Of a stretch of 64,000 nucleotides of DNA, positions 52,440 through 60,786 are shown piece after piece. Origin of the DNA: Natronospira elongata (lineage in GTDB: Bacteria; Pseudomonadota; Gammaproteobacteria; Natronospirales; Natronospiraceae); contig NZ_JAYGII010000005.1 in assembly GCF_034931365.1 (NCBI RefSeq), positions 1 through 64,000 on the forward strand, in the 5' to 3' direction. The translations under genes and the position numbers were made by a program. The notes below the pieces were generated by a model, which saw only the letters and a list, made by a program, of their open reading frames with translations, made no database searches and was not told the origin of the DNA. Position 1 is the first letter of the stretch. Each line of letters opens with the position of its first letter.

Positions 52440-53082
52440 CAATCCAACCCTCCCGGAGGCTCAAGGTGTGGACAATCAGGACGATTCGATTGTTTGGATA
52501 GGTTTCCATCTGAACGTCCAGCAGCCCCCAGTAGAAATCGGAGTCCATCGCTTCCAGGGCACGCAAGTAACGCAGGATGGCAGTGAAACTCCCTTCCAGC
52601 TCCATGCGCACACCGTGGCGATAGATATTCCCGACCCCTTCCAGGCCTTCATCATCCATCAGCGGTCGAGGGGACAGGGATTGCATGCTGAGCAACTCCA
52701 GGCCTTCCTGACGTTCCAGCATGGTTTCAAGCACCAGGGCCATCTGGCCCGGCTCGATCAAATCGCCGGTGCGCGCCGCCAGATTCTCGTCCAGTGCCTG
52801 AATTCGCTCTTCGAGCTCCGCAAGACGGGCCCGGCGGTCGGCATCCGGGTCGGCTTCCCGCGCACGGATGATCTCACCCACCGCCGCATTGGCCTCGGCG
52901 ACCCGCTCACGCAGATCGCTGATCTGCTGCTGTGCCGTTTCCTGCCGGGAAGAAAGCGGCGCCATGAAGAAGGTGTGCCAGATGAAGGCCACCACGGCTG
53001 CGGCGGCGAGGAAAACCAGCACCCGTTCGCGCAGGCTGAGAGCATCAATCCGCTCGCGCAATAGCTGGATACGAGCCATCAT
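52432..53082 (-). CDS. mshJ: MshJ, PilO-like pilus assembly protein
   Basis: This 216-residue protein has a single membrane helix (about 22-40), a coiled-coil segment (about 45-100) and a ferredoxin-like C-terminus, the layout of PilO and GspM. It would pair with MshI2 in the inner-membrane alignment complex. The ATG overlaps the mshI2 stop (ATGA), and a second ATG follows immediately. Confidence 0.88.
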   Translation of the reverse strand: MMARIQLLRERIDALSLRERVLVFLAAAAVVAFIWHTFFMAPLSSRQETAQQQISDLRERVAEANAAVGEIIRAREADPDADRRARLAELEERIQALDENLAARTGDLIEPGQMALVLETMLERQEGLELLSMQSLSPRPLMDDEGLEGVGNIYRHGVRMELEGSFTAILRYLRALEAMDSDFYWGLLDVQMETYPNNRIVLIVHTLSLREGWIGV

Positions 53083-53702
53083 TGCGCGTCCTCCTCACCG
53101 TCTTCCGGACGAGTGGAAAGTCGGAATTCCAGCACCCGCTGCCCACTGTCCAGCTCCCGCCGGTCAATACGCATGGTGTGGAAGTCGGTCCCGCGATAGA
53201 CCGCTTCCTCGGACAGACGCTGCAGATAGACCGGCACCTGGCTGGCGCGCTGAGTGCGCCCGTCCAGGCGCAGGTGACGGCTGTCGCCCTCAATCCTGAT
53301 GCGGGTCAACCACACCGGCTCCAGCCGCTGACGAGCCAATGCCGCCAGCTGTTCGGAGAAGCCGTCCATGCGCCCGATTTCGCCGTTGTCCAGCACCGAC
53401 AGGGCCCGTTCCTTGAGGGCCAATTCCTGTTCCGAGGCTTCCACGGCCCGGCGCAGGGCCGGACTGGGCTCACGTGGCGGCAGAGTCTCCTGCAACTGGC
53501 TCAGGCGCTCCAGGGCCTGAGCCTCCTGTTGCTCCAATTGCTCGATGCGATCTTGCAGGCTGGCATAACGCCACTGACTCCAGGTGGAGATCAGAACCAG
53601 CCCCAGCACCAGAAGGCCCAACATCATGAGCATGGTCTCGGCGGAGAAAATCTTTCTCTGGCGCCGGAAAATCGGATGGTAGAGATTGATGTTCTGGTTC
53701 AC
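53079..53702 (-). CDS. MshI2, PilN-like pilus assembly protein
   Basis: This 207-residue protein starts at GTG overlapping the mshI stop (GTGA). It begins MNQNINLYHPIFRR, typical of MshI2/PilN-like proteins that contact MshI through this N-terminal peptide, followed by a membrane helix (about 23-43) and a coiled coil. The last part would form a ferredoxin-like domain. A longer frame from 53750 covers only the end of mshI. Confidence 0.85.
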   Translation of the reverse strand: MNQNINLYHPIFRRQRKIFSAETMLMMLGLLVLGLVLISTWSQWRYASLQDRIEQLEQQEAQALERLSQLQETLPPREPSPALRRAVEASEQELALKERALSVLDNGEIGRMDGFSEQLAALARQRLEPVWLTRIRIEGDSRHLRLDGRTQRASQVPVYLQRLSEEAVYRGTDFHTMRIDRRELDSGQRVLEFRLSTRPEDGEEDAQ

Positions 53703-54634
53703 AGAACCACCTCCTCCCGACGCAGAGCGGCGCCCAGGGCCAGCAGACAACGTGCCTGGAGGCGTGGATCCATGATTTCATCGCTATCCAGCAAGTCGTT
53801 GAGATCGACTTGTTGCACATTGACCCCGAGACTGGATTCCAGATGCTCACCCAGAAAGGGCAATTCCACCGCAGTGGGCATCAAGGCAATGCTGCCGATG
53901 GGGGGCTGCTGAAAATGACTGTCGTAGTAGTCCATTGAGCGCTGCATCTCCAGCGCCACGGTCTCCAGCAAGCGCTGGCGTTCGGTCTCGTCGGCAGCCG
54001 CAAGCCGGTCTTCACCCACATCCAGACTTCTCGCCAGAAACAGGGTGCCCTGTCGACTGATGACAATGAAGCCACGGTCGACGCCGAGATACAGGGAAGC
54101 CATGCCACGCACATCCCCGTCCATGAGCGCGGCGATATTGCGTATGGCAAGCTCCGGAAGATCAATCACCTCAAGCTTCAGGCCGGTCGCCTCCACACCC
54201 TTGATGATTTCCTTCAGGCGCGGGGTCTTGGCGGCCACGGCATACATCAAGCGGCCCGACTGGCGCTTCTGATCGGGAATTTCGAAGACGTCAATGGTGG
54301 CATCGTCGACGTGGAACTGGATCAGGTCCTTGATCCGCCAGCGAATGGCCGAGCGCAATTCTTCGGGAGGAACATCAGGGGCTTCCACCAGCAAGAGCTG
54401 GTAGTTCTCACCCGCAACCAGGGCCGAGGCGCGGGCACCGGCAAGACCGTGGCGGGAGACGAGCTTTTCAATATCATCCCAGCCGTTGGCCGGGCTGGCG
54501 CTTTGCCCCAGAGCCAGCACACGGGGAACGTCCCCCGGTCCCCGTTCAATACAGGCGAGGCTGGCACCGGAGGCTGACACCGTCAGGCCGGTCAATCGAT
54601 GCTCGTTCTTGCGACTGCGGAAAAGGGACAGCAG
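53699..54634 (-). CDS. mshI: MshI, PilM-like actin-fold protein (probable CTG start)
   Basis: This protein of about 311 residues has the PilM-like actin-fold pattern (LLSLFRSRKNEHRLTGLTVS, ENYQLLLVEAPDV, AIRNIAALMDG). No ATG or GTG fits the start. AGGAGG at 54641-54646 lies 6 bases before a CTG at 54632-54634, and translation from there gives the family-like N-terminus. A TTG at 54595 would remove 13 residues and has no ribosome-binding site. It is the first gene of the msh operon and would recruit the N-terminus of MshI2. Confidence 0.8.
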   Translation of the reverse strand: MLSLFRSRKNEHRLTGLTVSASGASLACIERGPGDVPRVLALGQSASPANGWDDIEKLVSRHGLAGARASALVAGENYQLLLVEAPDVPPEELRSAIRWRIKDLIQFHVDDATIDVFEIPDQKRQSGRLMYAVAAKTPRLKEIIKGVEATGLKLEVIDLPELAIRNIAALMDGDVRGMASLYLGVDRGFIVISRQGTLFLARSLDVGEDRLAAADETERQRLLETVALEMQRSMDYYDSHFQQPPIGSIALMPTAVELPFLGEHLESSLGVNVQQVDLNDLLDSDEIMDPRLQARCLLALGAALRREEVVL

Positions 54635-54816
54635 GGCCGACCTCCTGGGCTCTCTCTGGCTTTGATCATGTCCCGAGGCCGGGTAGGGTTGGCACAGGGC
54701 TAGCGGCCCGTGCCGAGCCGATCCACTCCATCACCACATACCGGGTGCCATCGGCACCCGAACGCTTCCTTGCGCCGCCCCCCTCGGATGTCGCTAATTT
54801 AACTTAATACCGATGT

Positions 54817-54847
54817 TTCTTAGCCAATAATAAACCACCGTTGTCAA
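54817..54847 (-). promoter_or_regulatory. candidate promoter of the msh operon
   Basis: In the only AT-rich patch upstream of mshI, TTGACA is present on the minus strand (54842-54847). Downstream candidates for -10 are GCTAAG at 17 bases or TAAGAA at 19 bases, neither ideal. The 268 bases between mshI and the dihydroorotate dehydrogenase gene hold no gene. Confidence 0.35.
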
Positions 54848-54902
54848 GAGTGTAAATGATCAGCACGAATTTTGCGGGCGATTTGTCACGTTTTTCAGCG
54901 CC

Positions 54903-55856
54903 TCAGCCAAGCTGGAGACTGCCTACCAGCTCCGTGATCGAGGCCATGCCGTGACGATCCAGGTAATCGGCAATCCCCGCATTCAGGCGGCGGCAGGCGA
55001 GGGGCTCGTAGAACAGGGTCGTGCCCACGCCCACGGCACTGGCGCCGGCAATGATGAATTCCAGGGCATCCTCGACGCTCTGGATGCCACCCTGGCCGAT
55101 GATCGGGACCTTGTGAGGGCCGGCAACCTGGTGCACCTGGTGGACCTTGAGCAGGGCGATCGGCTTGATCGCCGGGCCGGACAGCCCGCCCTGGACATTG
55201 CCAATCACCGGCCGGCGTGCCTCGGCATTGATGGCCATGCCGGAGACGGTGTTGATCACCGCAAAGGCATCGCTGCCGGCCTCGATGCAGAGGCGGGCGT
55301 TTTCCTGAATATCGGTCTGGTTCGGGGACAGCTTGGTAATCAGCGGCTTGTCGGTCTCGCGACGACAGGCCTCCACCACTCGGGCGGACATTTCCGGGAC
55401 ATTGCCAAACTGGACGCCACCTTCCTTGACGTTGGGGCAGGAGATGTTGATCTCCATGGCATCGATGGGCGAGTCATCAAAACGCAGTGCGACCCGGGCA
55501 TACTCCTCGATGGTCGAACCGCAGACGTTGGCGATGAAGCGGGTTTCCTCGAAATCCAGCGCCGGCAGGATATTGTCCACCACATGATCCACCCCCGGGT
55601 TCTGGAGCCCGATGGCATTGAGCATGCCGCCGGGGGTTTCGTAGATCCGGTGCGGCGGATTGCCCAGGCGGGCCTCGCCGGTGGTTCCCTTCAGGCAGAT
55701 TGCCCCCACGTCCCGATTGGAGAAACCCGCGACCCGGGTATATTCCTCGCCGAATCCGACACAGCCGGACAACAGCACCAGGGGGGAGTTGAAGCGGAGA
55801 CCGCAGAAGTCCAGTTTCAGGGCGTCGGGTACCCGCTGCTCAGCCGTTTCGCTCAT
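54903..55856 (-). CDS. dihydroorotate dehydrogenase, class 1B catalytic subunit-like
   Basis: This 317-residue FMN enzyme has the class 1B hallmark Cys140 as the active-site base in NISCPNVKEGG (class 2 enzymes use Ser). It also has GLQNPGVD and, near the FMN phosphate, GQGGIQSVEDALEFIIAGA. It lacks the membrane-anchoring N-terminus of class 2 PyrD. Gammaproteobacteria usually carry class 2. The class 1B partner PyrK (iron-sulfur/FAD) is not present nearby. The name pyrD is therefore not used. The start at 55856 (MSETAEQR) is chosen over an upstream TTG. Confidence 0.85.
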   Translation of the reverse strand: MSETAEQRVPDALKLDFCGLRFNSPLVLLSGCVGFGEEYTRVAGFSNRDVGAICLKGTTGEARLGNPPHRIYETPGGMLNAIGLQNPGVDHVVDNILPALDFEETRFIANVCGSTIEEYARVALRFDDSPIDAMEINISCPNVKEGGVQFGNVPEMSARVVEACRRETDKPLITKLSPNQTDIQENARLCIEAGSDAFAVINTVSGMAINAEARRPVIGNVQGGLSGPAIKPIALLKVHQVHQVAGPHKVPIIGQGGIQSVEDALEFIIAGASAVGVGTTLFYEPLACRRLNAGIADYLDRHGMASITELVGSLQLG

Positions 55857-55916
55857 CAATTACACTCTCGTCTGCAGGCGGCCCACGGGGGCCGAGGCCA
55901 TCATTGGGGATGAATT

Positions 55917-56372
55917 GTGTTTCATATTGTACTTTATGAACCGGAGATTCCGCCCAACACAGGCAATGTCATGCGCCTGGCGGTCAACACCGGCTGCCGG
56001 CTGCACCTGATTCATCCGCTGGGTTTCGAGCTCTCCGACAAGCAGATGCGGCGGGCGGGGCTGGATTACCGGGAGCGGGCGGTGGTGGAGGCCCACGATG
56101 ACCTGGAATCCTTTCTCGACAGCGTGGCCCCGGCGCGACTGTTTGCCCTGTCGAGCAAGGTGAGTCAGCCTTTCCACGACACCCGCTTTCAAAGCGGGGA
56201 TGCCTTCCTGTTCGGCCCGGAAAGTCGCGGCCTGCCCGCTCAGGTGCTTGACCACCCAGCCCTTTCCGACCGACTGCGACTGCCCATGCGGCCGGGCAAC
56301 CGCTCCCTCAACCTCTCCAACGCCGTTGCGGTCTGCGTTTACGAAGCCTGGCGGCAGGTGGGTTTTGTCTGA
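55917..56372 (+). CDS. trmL: tRNA (cytidine(34)-2'-O)-methyltransferase TrmL
   Basis: This 151-residue SPOUT methyltransferase starts at GTG with GGGGA about 8 bases upstream. Its motifs are YEPEIPPNTGNVMRLAVNTG, FGPESRGLP and RSLNLSNAVAVCVYEAWRQ, which form the trefoil knot. It adds the 2'-O-methyl group to the wobble base of tRNA-Leu. It is divergent from the dihydroorotate dehydrogenase gene. Confidence 0.94.
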   Translation: MFHIVLYEPEIPPNTGNVMRLAVNTGCRLHLIHPLGFELSDKQMRRAGLDYRERAVVEAHDDLESFLDSVAPARLFALSSKVSQPFHDTRFQSGDAFLFGPESRGLPAQVLDHPALSDRLRLPMRPGNRSLNLSNAVAVCVYEAWRQVGFV

Positions 56373-56475
56373 TGCCTGGGATTATGGGTGGTCGCCTGGG
56401 TTGGGGGTAGTGGCCTTCGATTCGGCCAGAGGGTTGGGTTCAGGCTTGTGCCCTGGTGCCATCCGGTGGCTCTTA

Positions 56476-56551
56476 ATCGCGAATGAATTCGCTCCCACGG
56501 TGCCTATAGCGTATGCCGAAGCCGCCGTAGGAGCGGATTTATCCGCGATCT
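56476..56551. repeat. two REP-like elements
   Basis: GCGAATGAATTCGCTCCCAC (from 56479) and GTAGGAGCGGATTTATCCGC (from 56527) are the same family as the elements at 3487, 6686, 7812, 10346 and 30052. They lie in the 186 bases between the convergent trmL and gpsA genes; nothing else is recognised there. Confidence 0.75.
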
Positions 56552-56558
56552 CCCCCAG

Positions 56559-57563
56559 CTAGGACAACTCCGGCTTCATATCCCGAGAGAGCAGCGCCTC
56601 GGCCGCCTCACGAGGAGAGACACCGTCATAGACCAGGGCATGGATCTGTTCACTGATGGGAGTTTCAATGGCGAGTTGGCCAGCCACGCGAAGCACTTCG
56701 GCAACGGCCACGGCCCCTTCCACCAGCCCGATCTCTTCCCGCGCCTGTTCAATGGTCTTGCCACCGGCCAGGGCGAGGCCGAAGCGGCGGTTGCGGGATT
56801 GATCGTCGGTGCAGGTCAAGACCAGGTCGCCCATGCCGGCAAGCCCGGTCAGGGTCTCCGCCTTGCCGCCCAGGGCCGCGCCCACGCGCATGATTTCCGC
56901 CAGCCCGCGGGTAATCAAGGCAACTCGGGCATTGGCACCAAAACCCAGGCCATCGGAGACGCCCGCGCCAATGGCGATGACATTCTTCATGGCCCCGCCG
57001 ACCTCGGCGCCGATCAGGTCATCAGAGACGTAGGCACGGAAGCGGGGCCCATGCAGGCTGGTGGCGAGGTCCTCGGCAAAGGTCGGGTTATCGGCCGCCA
57101 CGGTCATGGCGGTGGGCAGGCCGCGGCCCACTTCGGCGGCGAAGGTGGGGCCGGTGAGGACGGCCATGGGCAGATCCTCTCCGAGGATTTCTCCCACCAC
57201 GGCTTCCATCAGGCGCCCGCTGCCCGGCTCAAAGCCCTTGGTGGCCCAGGCCAGCCGCAAGCCGGCCGGCCGCTGCGCGGCCAGGTGCTCGAGCATTTCC
57301 CGAAAGGCCTTGCTGGGTACGGCCACCAGCACATCACGAACGCCGTCGAGGGCCTGGTCGAAGGCAGTGACCGCCTCGACACTGGCAGGAAAGGCGGCGC
57401 CAGGGAGGCGCCGGCGGTTCTCACCCTCGGCCTGCATTTCCTCGACGTGGCCGCGGTCGCGGCCCCACAAACGGACCTCACGGCCGCTGCGTGCCAACTG
57501 AATCGCCAGCGCCGTTCCCCAGGCGCCAGCGCCAAGCACCGCAATGGCTTCGCCGCGGGGCAT
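56559..57563 (-). CDS. gpsA: glycerol-3-phosphate dehydrogenase [NAD(P)+]
   Basis: This 334-residue enzyme reduces dihydroxyacetone phosphate to glycerol 3-phosphate for phospholipid synthesis. It has the Rossmann motif VLGAGAWGTALA, GPTFAAEV, the active-site Lys in GGAMKNVIAIGAG and a NARVALITRGLAE segment. It lies 3 bases after the secB stop and is surely co-transcribed with it, as in E. coli. Confidence 0.95.
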   Translation of the reverse strand: MPRGEAIAVLGAGAWGTALAIQLARSGREVRLWGRDRGHVEEMQAEGENRRRLPGAAFPASVEAVTAFDQALDGVRDVLVAVPSKAFREMLEHLAAQRPAGLRLAWATKGFEPGSGRLMEAVVGEILGEDLPMAVLTGPTFAAEVGRGLPTAMTVAADNPTFAEDLATSLHGPRFRAYVSDDLIGAEVGGAMKNVIAIGAGVSDGLGFGANARVALITRGLAEIMRVGAALGGKAETLTGLAGMGDLVLTCTDDQSRNRRFGLALAGGKTIEQAREEIGLVEGAVAVAEVLRVAGQLAIETPISEQIHALVYDGVSPREAAEALLSRDMKPELS

Positions 57564-57566
57564 GCT

Positions 57567-58073
57567 TCAGGCCTGTCCGCCCTGCTGGGCCTCGTTTCCG
57601 GCCTGCTGTTCGCGCTGACGCTGATACAGCTGATCAAAATTGACCGGCTGCAGTTGCGGGGCCGGGAAACCCCCGTTGACGACCGTGGAGGTGATCACCT
57701 CTCGGGCATAGGGGTAGAGCTGCGCGGGGCAGAAGGACCCCAGGACCACATCGGCCTCTTCCTTTTCGAAACCGGTCACGGTGAACAGGCCCGCATGGTG
57801 CAGTTCGGCCAGGAACACAGGCTTGTCATCCTGGCGGGCCTCCACCGACACGGTCAGGACCACTTCGTATAGATCCTCACCTACCTGGCGGGCCTGATTG
57901 CCCAGATTCATCTTGAACTCCGGCCGGAAATCGGCCTGGCTGAAGACCTGAGGCGACTGGGGGGATTCGAAGGAAAAATCCTTGACGTAAATGCGCTGGA
58001 TCTGCAGCGATTTCTGGCCCTGTTGATTGGCCTGGGCACCCGCGCCGTTATTGGCATTATCCTGTTCGGCCAT
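57567..58073 (-). CDS. secB: protein-export chaperone SecB
   Basis: This 168-residue protein has QIQRIYVKDFSFESPQSP, LTVSVEA and YPYAREVITS, which are family signatures. SecB tetramers hold unfolded preproteins and pass them to SecA. The N-terminus is Asn/Gln-rich and the C-terminal 15 residues Gln-rich; these tails are variable in the family. The order grxC-secB-gpsA is shared with E. coli. Confidence 0.95.
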   Translation of the reverse strand: MAEQDNANNGAGAQANQQGQKSLQIQRIYVKDFSFESPQSPQVFSQADFRPEFKMNLGNQARQVGEDLYEVVLTVSVEARQDDKPVFLAELHHAGLFTVTGFEKEEADVVLGSFCPAQLYPYAREVITSTVVNGGFPAPQLQPVNFDQLYQRQREQQAGNEAQQGGQA

Positions 58074-58101
58074 ACTTCCTCCACGATTCGGTCATAAGCA
58101 A

Positions 58102-58151
58102 GCGGGTGCATCACCCGCGTTCAAAGTAACGCCGGGACTGATGTCCCGGCG
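58102..58151 (-). terminator. two hairpins between grxC and secB
   Basis: A perfect 7-bp hairpin (58102-58108 with 58112-58118) and a perfect 9-bp hairpin (58130-58138 with 58143-58151) lie in the 99-base gap. There is no long T run, so attenuation or mRNA stabilisation is as likely as termination. Confidence 0.45.
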
Positions 58152-58172
58152 GTGATTTCCTGCTGGCGGCGT

Positions 58173-58433
58173 TCAGGCCGCCAGCAACTGATCCAGGCGA
58201 CCGTCGCGCTCAAGGGCGGACAGTTCATCATAACCGCCGATGGGCTGGTCGCCGATAAAGATCTGGGGCACGGTCCGTGCCCCTGCCCGGCGGATCATCT
58301 CATCCCGCCGTTCAGGTTCAATGATGAGGTCGATTTCCTCGAATTCCACACCCTTGGACTGCAAAAGTGCCTTGGCACGAACACAGAAGGGGCAGGAACG
58401 CTTGCTGTACATCAATACGGGTGGATGGTCCAT
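58173..58433 (-). CDS. grxC: glutaredoxin 3
   Basis: This 86-residue glutaredoxin has the active site CPFC within YSKRSCPFC, the cis-Pro TVPQIFIG and the GGYDEL glutathione-binding segment. It reduces disulfides with glutathione in the cytoplasm. The context rhodanese-grxC-secB-gpsA matches yibN-grxC-secB-gpsA in E. coli. Confidence 0.94.
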   Translation of the reverse strand: MDHPPVLMYSKRSCPFCVRAKALLQSKGVEFEEIDLIIEPERRDEMIRRAGARTVPQIFIGDQPIGGYDELSALERDGRLDQLLAA

Positions 58434-58496
58434 GACATCTCTCCTGGCGGCTGGTGGGTCAATTGAGACGCCGGCACCCAGCTACCGTTACCGGCC

Positions 58497-58934
58497 TCAA
58501 CCCTTGCGCAGGGGCAGGTTTTCACGCTGCCAGGCGGTGATGCCGCCCTTTAAGTGGACCACGTCCAGTTCCGCCTGTTTCTTGGCCAGTTGCGTGGCGG
58601 TGCGCGCGCTGGTCATGCCCATCTCGCAGTAGAGCAGCACCATCTGGGTCTTGGCCTGCTTGAGCCGCTTGTTGAGCTCATCCTCAAAGGCATCGAATCG
58701 ATCGGCGGGATAGTTGGCTGCCCCGGCGATATGTCCCCGTTTGAAGACATCCGGCTGGCGAACATCCACGACCACGGCACCGTCATTGATCAGCCGGGTC
58801 GCCTGACCGGGTTCCACCTCCCGGTAGGGGCGGGACAGACGCCGGAATTCGGTGAACAGAAACAGGGCGAAAACCGACACCAGGGCCAGCACCAGGATGG
58901 GGTGATGGCTGGCAAATTCGAGAACTCTATCCAT
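58497..58934 (-). CDS. membrane-anchored rhodanese-like protein (YibN family)
   Basis: This 145-residue protein has one N-terminal membrane helix (about 10-28) and a rhodanese domain facing the cytoplasm. The catalytic loop reads LLYCEMGMTSARTA with its Cys, and the second signature is HIAGAANYPADRF. The E. coli homologue YibN is in the same position. The start at 58934 (MDRVLEF) is chosen over a longer frame that lacks family features. Substrate unknown. Confidence 0.88.
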   Translation of the reverse strand: MDRVLEFASHHPILVLALVSVFALFLFTEFRRLSRPYREVEPGQATRLINDGAVVVDVRQPDVFKRGHIAGAANYPADRFDAFEDELNKRLKQAKTQMVLLYCEMGMTSARTATQLAKKQAELDVVHLKGGITAWQRENLPLRKG

Positions 58935-59124
58935 GGTGGTGAGCGGCTCCAGTTGCGCGCGTTCAGGCAATGTTCATGGCCCGGTCCCGCCGACCGCTGC
59001 AGGGTCGCCGGGCGGGAACGGGCGCGCATTATAGCAGGGCCCCGCGAACAGGACCGCCGGGATGCAAATCGGGCCGGATTTCAATACACTTGCGGCCCCC
59101 GCAAAGATCAGACCAGGATACGAC

Positions 59125-60660
59125 ATGGCCGACACGCCCAGACCCGTGCTTCTCGTCATTCTCGATGGCTGGGGCCAGGCCCCGGATGGCGAAGACAACG
59201 CCATCAGCCTCGCCCGCACCCCCAATTGGGACGAGCTGCAGCAATCCTGCCCGCATACCCTGATTCACACCTCCGGGCCGCGGGTGGGCCTGCCGGAGGG
59301 GCAGATGGGCAACTCCGAGGTGGGCCACATCAATCTCGGCGCGGGGCGGGTGGTCAAGCAGGAATTCGGCCGGATCAGCGCCGCCATCGACGATGGCAGC
59401 TTCTTCGAGAATCCGGCCTATTGTCAGGCCGTCGACGAGGCCATCCGGCGCGGTGGCGCGGTCCACATCACGGGGCTGCTCTCTCCCGGCGGCGTCCACA
59501 GCCATGAATCCCATCTCCACGCCATGGTGCGCCTGGCCGCTCGTCGGGGGGCCGAGAAGATCTTCGTGCATGCCATCCTCGACGGTCGCGATACCCCGCC
59601 GCGCAGTGCCAAGGCCTCGCTGGAGGCCCTGGAAGCCGTGTTTCAGGAGGTCGGGCGGGGCCGGATCGCCAGTCTGGTGGGCCGCTTCTACGCCATGGAC
59701 CGGGACAAGCGCTGGGACCGAATCCAGGCCGCCTATCAGTTGATGACCAGCGGTGAGGGCGAGCATCGCTCGGCCACCGCCCTCGAGGCGTTGGAGGCTG
59801 CCTATGCCCGCGACGAATCCGATGAGTTCCTCAGCCCCACCTGGATCGACGGTGACGATGGCGTGATCGCCGATGACGACGCGGTGATCTTCATGAACTG
59901 GCGCGCCGACCGGGCCCGTGAGCTGACCCAGGCCTTCACCGCCGAGGATTTTGACGGCTTCCAGCGTCGCCGCCTGGCACTGGCCGGCTTTGTCACCACC
60001 ACCGAGTACCAGGAAGACTTCGATCTGCCGGTGGCCTTCCCCCCCAGCCAGCCGAAGAACAATCTGGGCGAATACGGGGCGGCCCTGGGTCTGCGCCAGC
60101 TTCGCATTGCGGAAACCGAAAAATATGCCCACGTCACCTTCTTCCTCAACGGTGGCCGCGAAGAACCCTATCCGGGCGAGGATCGAGTGCTGGTGCCCTC
60201 ACCGGGGGTCAAGACCTATGATCTCAAGCCGGAGATGAGTGCACCGGAGGTGACCGACAAGCTGGTGGCAGCGATCGAGTCGGGCCAGTACGACTTCATC
60301 ATCAGCAACTACGCCAATGCCGACATGGTGGGTCACACCGGTAATCTGCAAGCGGCAATCCAGGCCATCGAGACGCTGGACCAGTGCCTCGGCCGTCTGC
60401 ACAAGGCAATCCGCGCAGCCGGTGGCGAGATGTTGATCACCGCCGACCACGGCAATGCCGAGAAGATGGCGGATGCCGAAACCGGTCAGGCTCACACAGC
60501 CCATACCACCAATCTGGTGCCCCTGGTCTATGTGGGTCGCCAGGGCCGTTTGCTGGACGATGGTGGGCTTTGTGACATCGCCCCCACCATGCTGACACTG
60601 ATGGGCCAGCCCATTCCCGATGAAATGAGCGGCCACAGCCTGGTCGAGCTCAAGCGCTAG
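59125..60660 (+). CDS. gpmI: 2,3-bisphosphoglycerate-independent phosphoglycerate mutase
   Basis: This 511-residue manganese-dependent enzyme interconverts 3- and 2-phosphoglycerate in glycolysis. The active-site Ser64 lies in EGQMGNSEVGH, and other metal motifs are VILDGWG, GRDTPP, NFRADR-like FMNWRADRARE, YANADMVGHTG and TADHGNAE. It diverges from the rhodanese gene. The order gpmI-envC matches E. coli, with ctpA inserted before yibQ. Confidence 0.95.
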   Translation: MADTPRPVLLVILDGWGQAPDGEDNAISLARTPNWDELQQSCPHTLIHTSGPRVGLPEGQMGNSEVGHINLGAGRVVKQEFGRISAAIDDGSFFENPAYCQAVDEAIRRGGAVHITGLLSPGGVHSHESHLHAMVRLAARRGAEKIFVHAILDGRDTPPRSAKASLEALEAVFQEVGRGRIASLVGRFYAMDRDKRWDRIQAAYQLMTSGEGEHRSATALEALEAAYARDESDEFLSPTWIDGDDGVIADDDAVIFMNWRADRARELTQAFTAEDFDGFQRRRLALAGFVTTTEYQEDFDLPVAFPPSQPKNNLGEYGAALGLRQLRIAETEKYAHVTFFLNGGREEPYPGEDRVLVPSPGVKTYDLKPEMSAPEVTDKLVAAIESGQYDFIISNYANADMVGHTGNLQAAIQAIETLDQCLGRLHKAIRAAGGEMLITADHGNAEKMADAETGQAHTAHTTNLVPLVYVGRQGRLLDDGGLCDIAPTMLTLMGQPIPDEMSGHSLVELKR

Positions 60661-60786
60661 CACTCCATCCAGCGACCGGGAAACCATCGCCTGACAGCGT
60701 CTGCTGGGTAGACGCCGGGAGTGCTTGCGGGCTCGACCCCTTCGGGCCTATCTTGCACCCTCGGACGAACTCGACTGGACCCTTTC

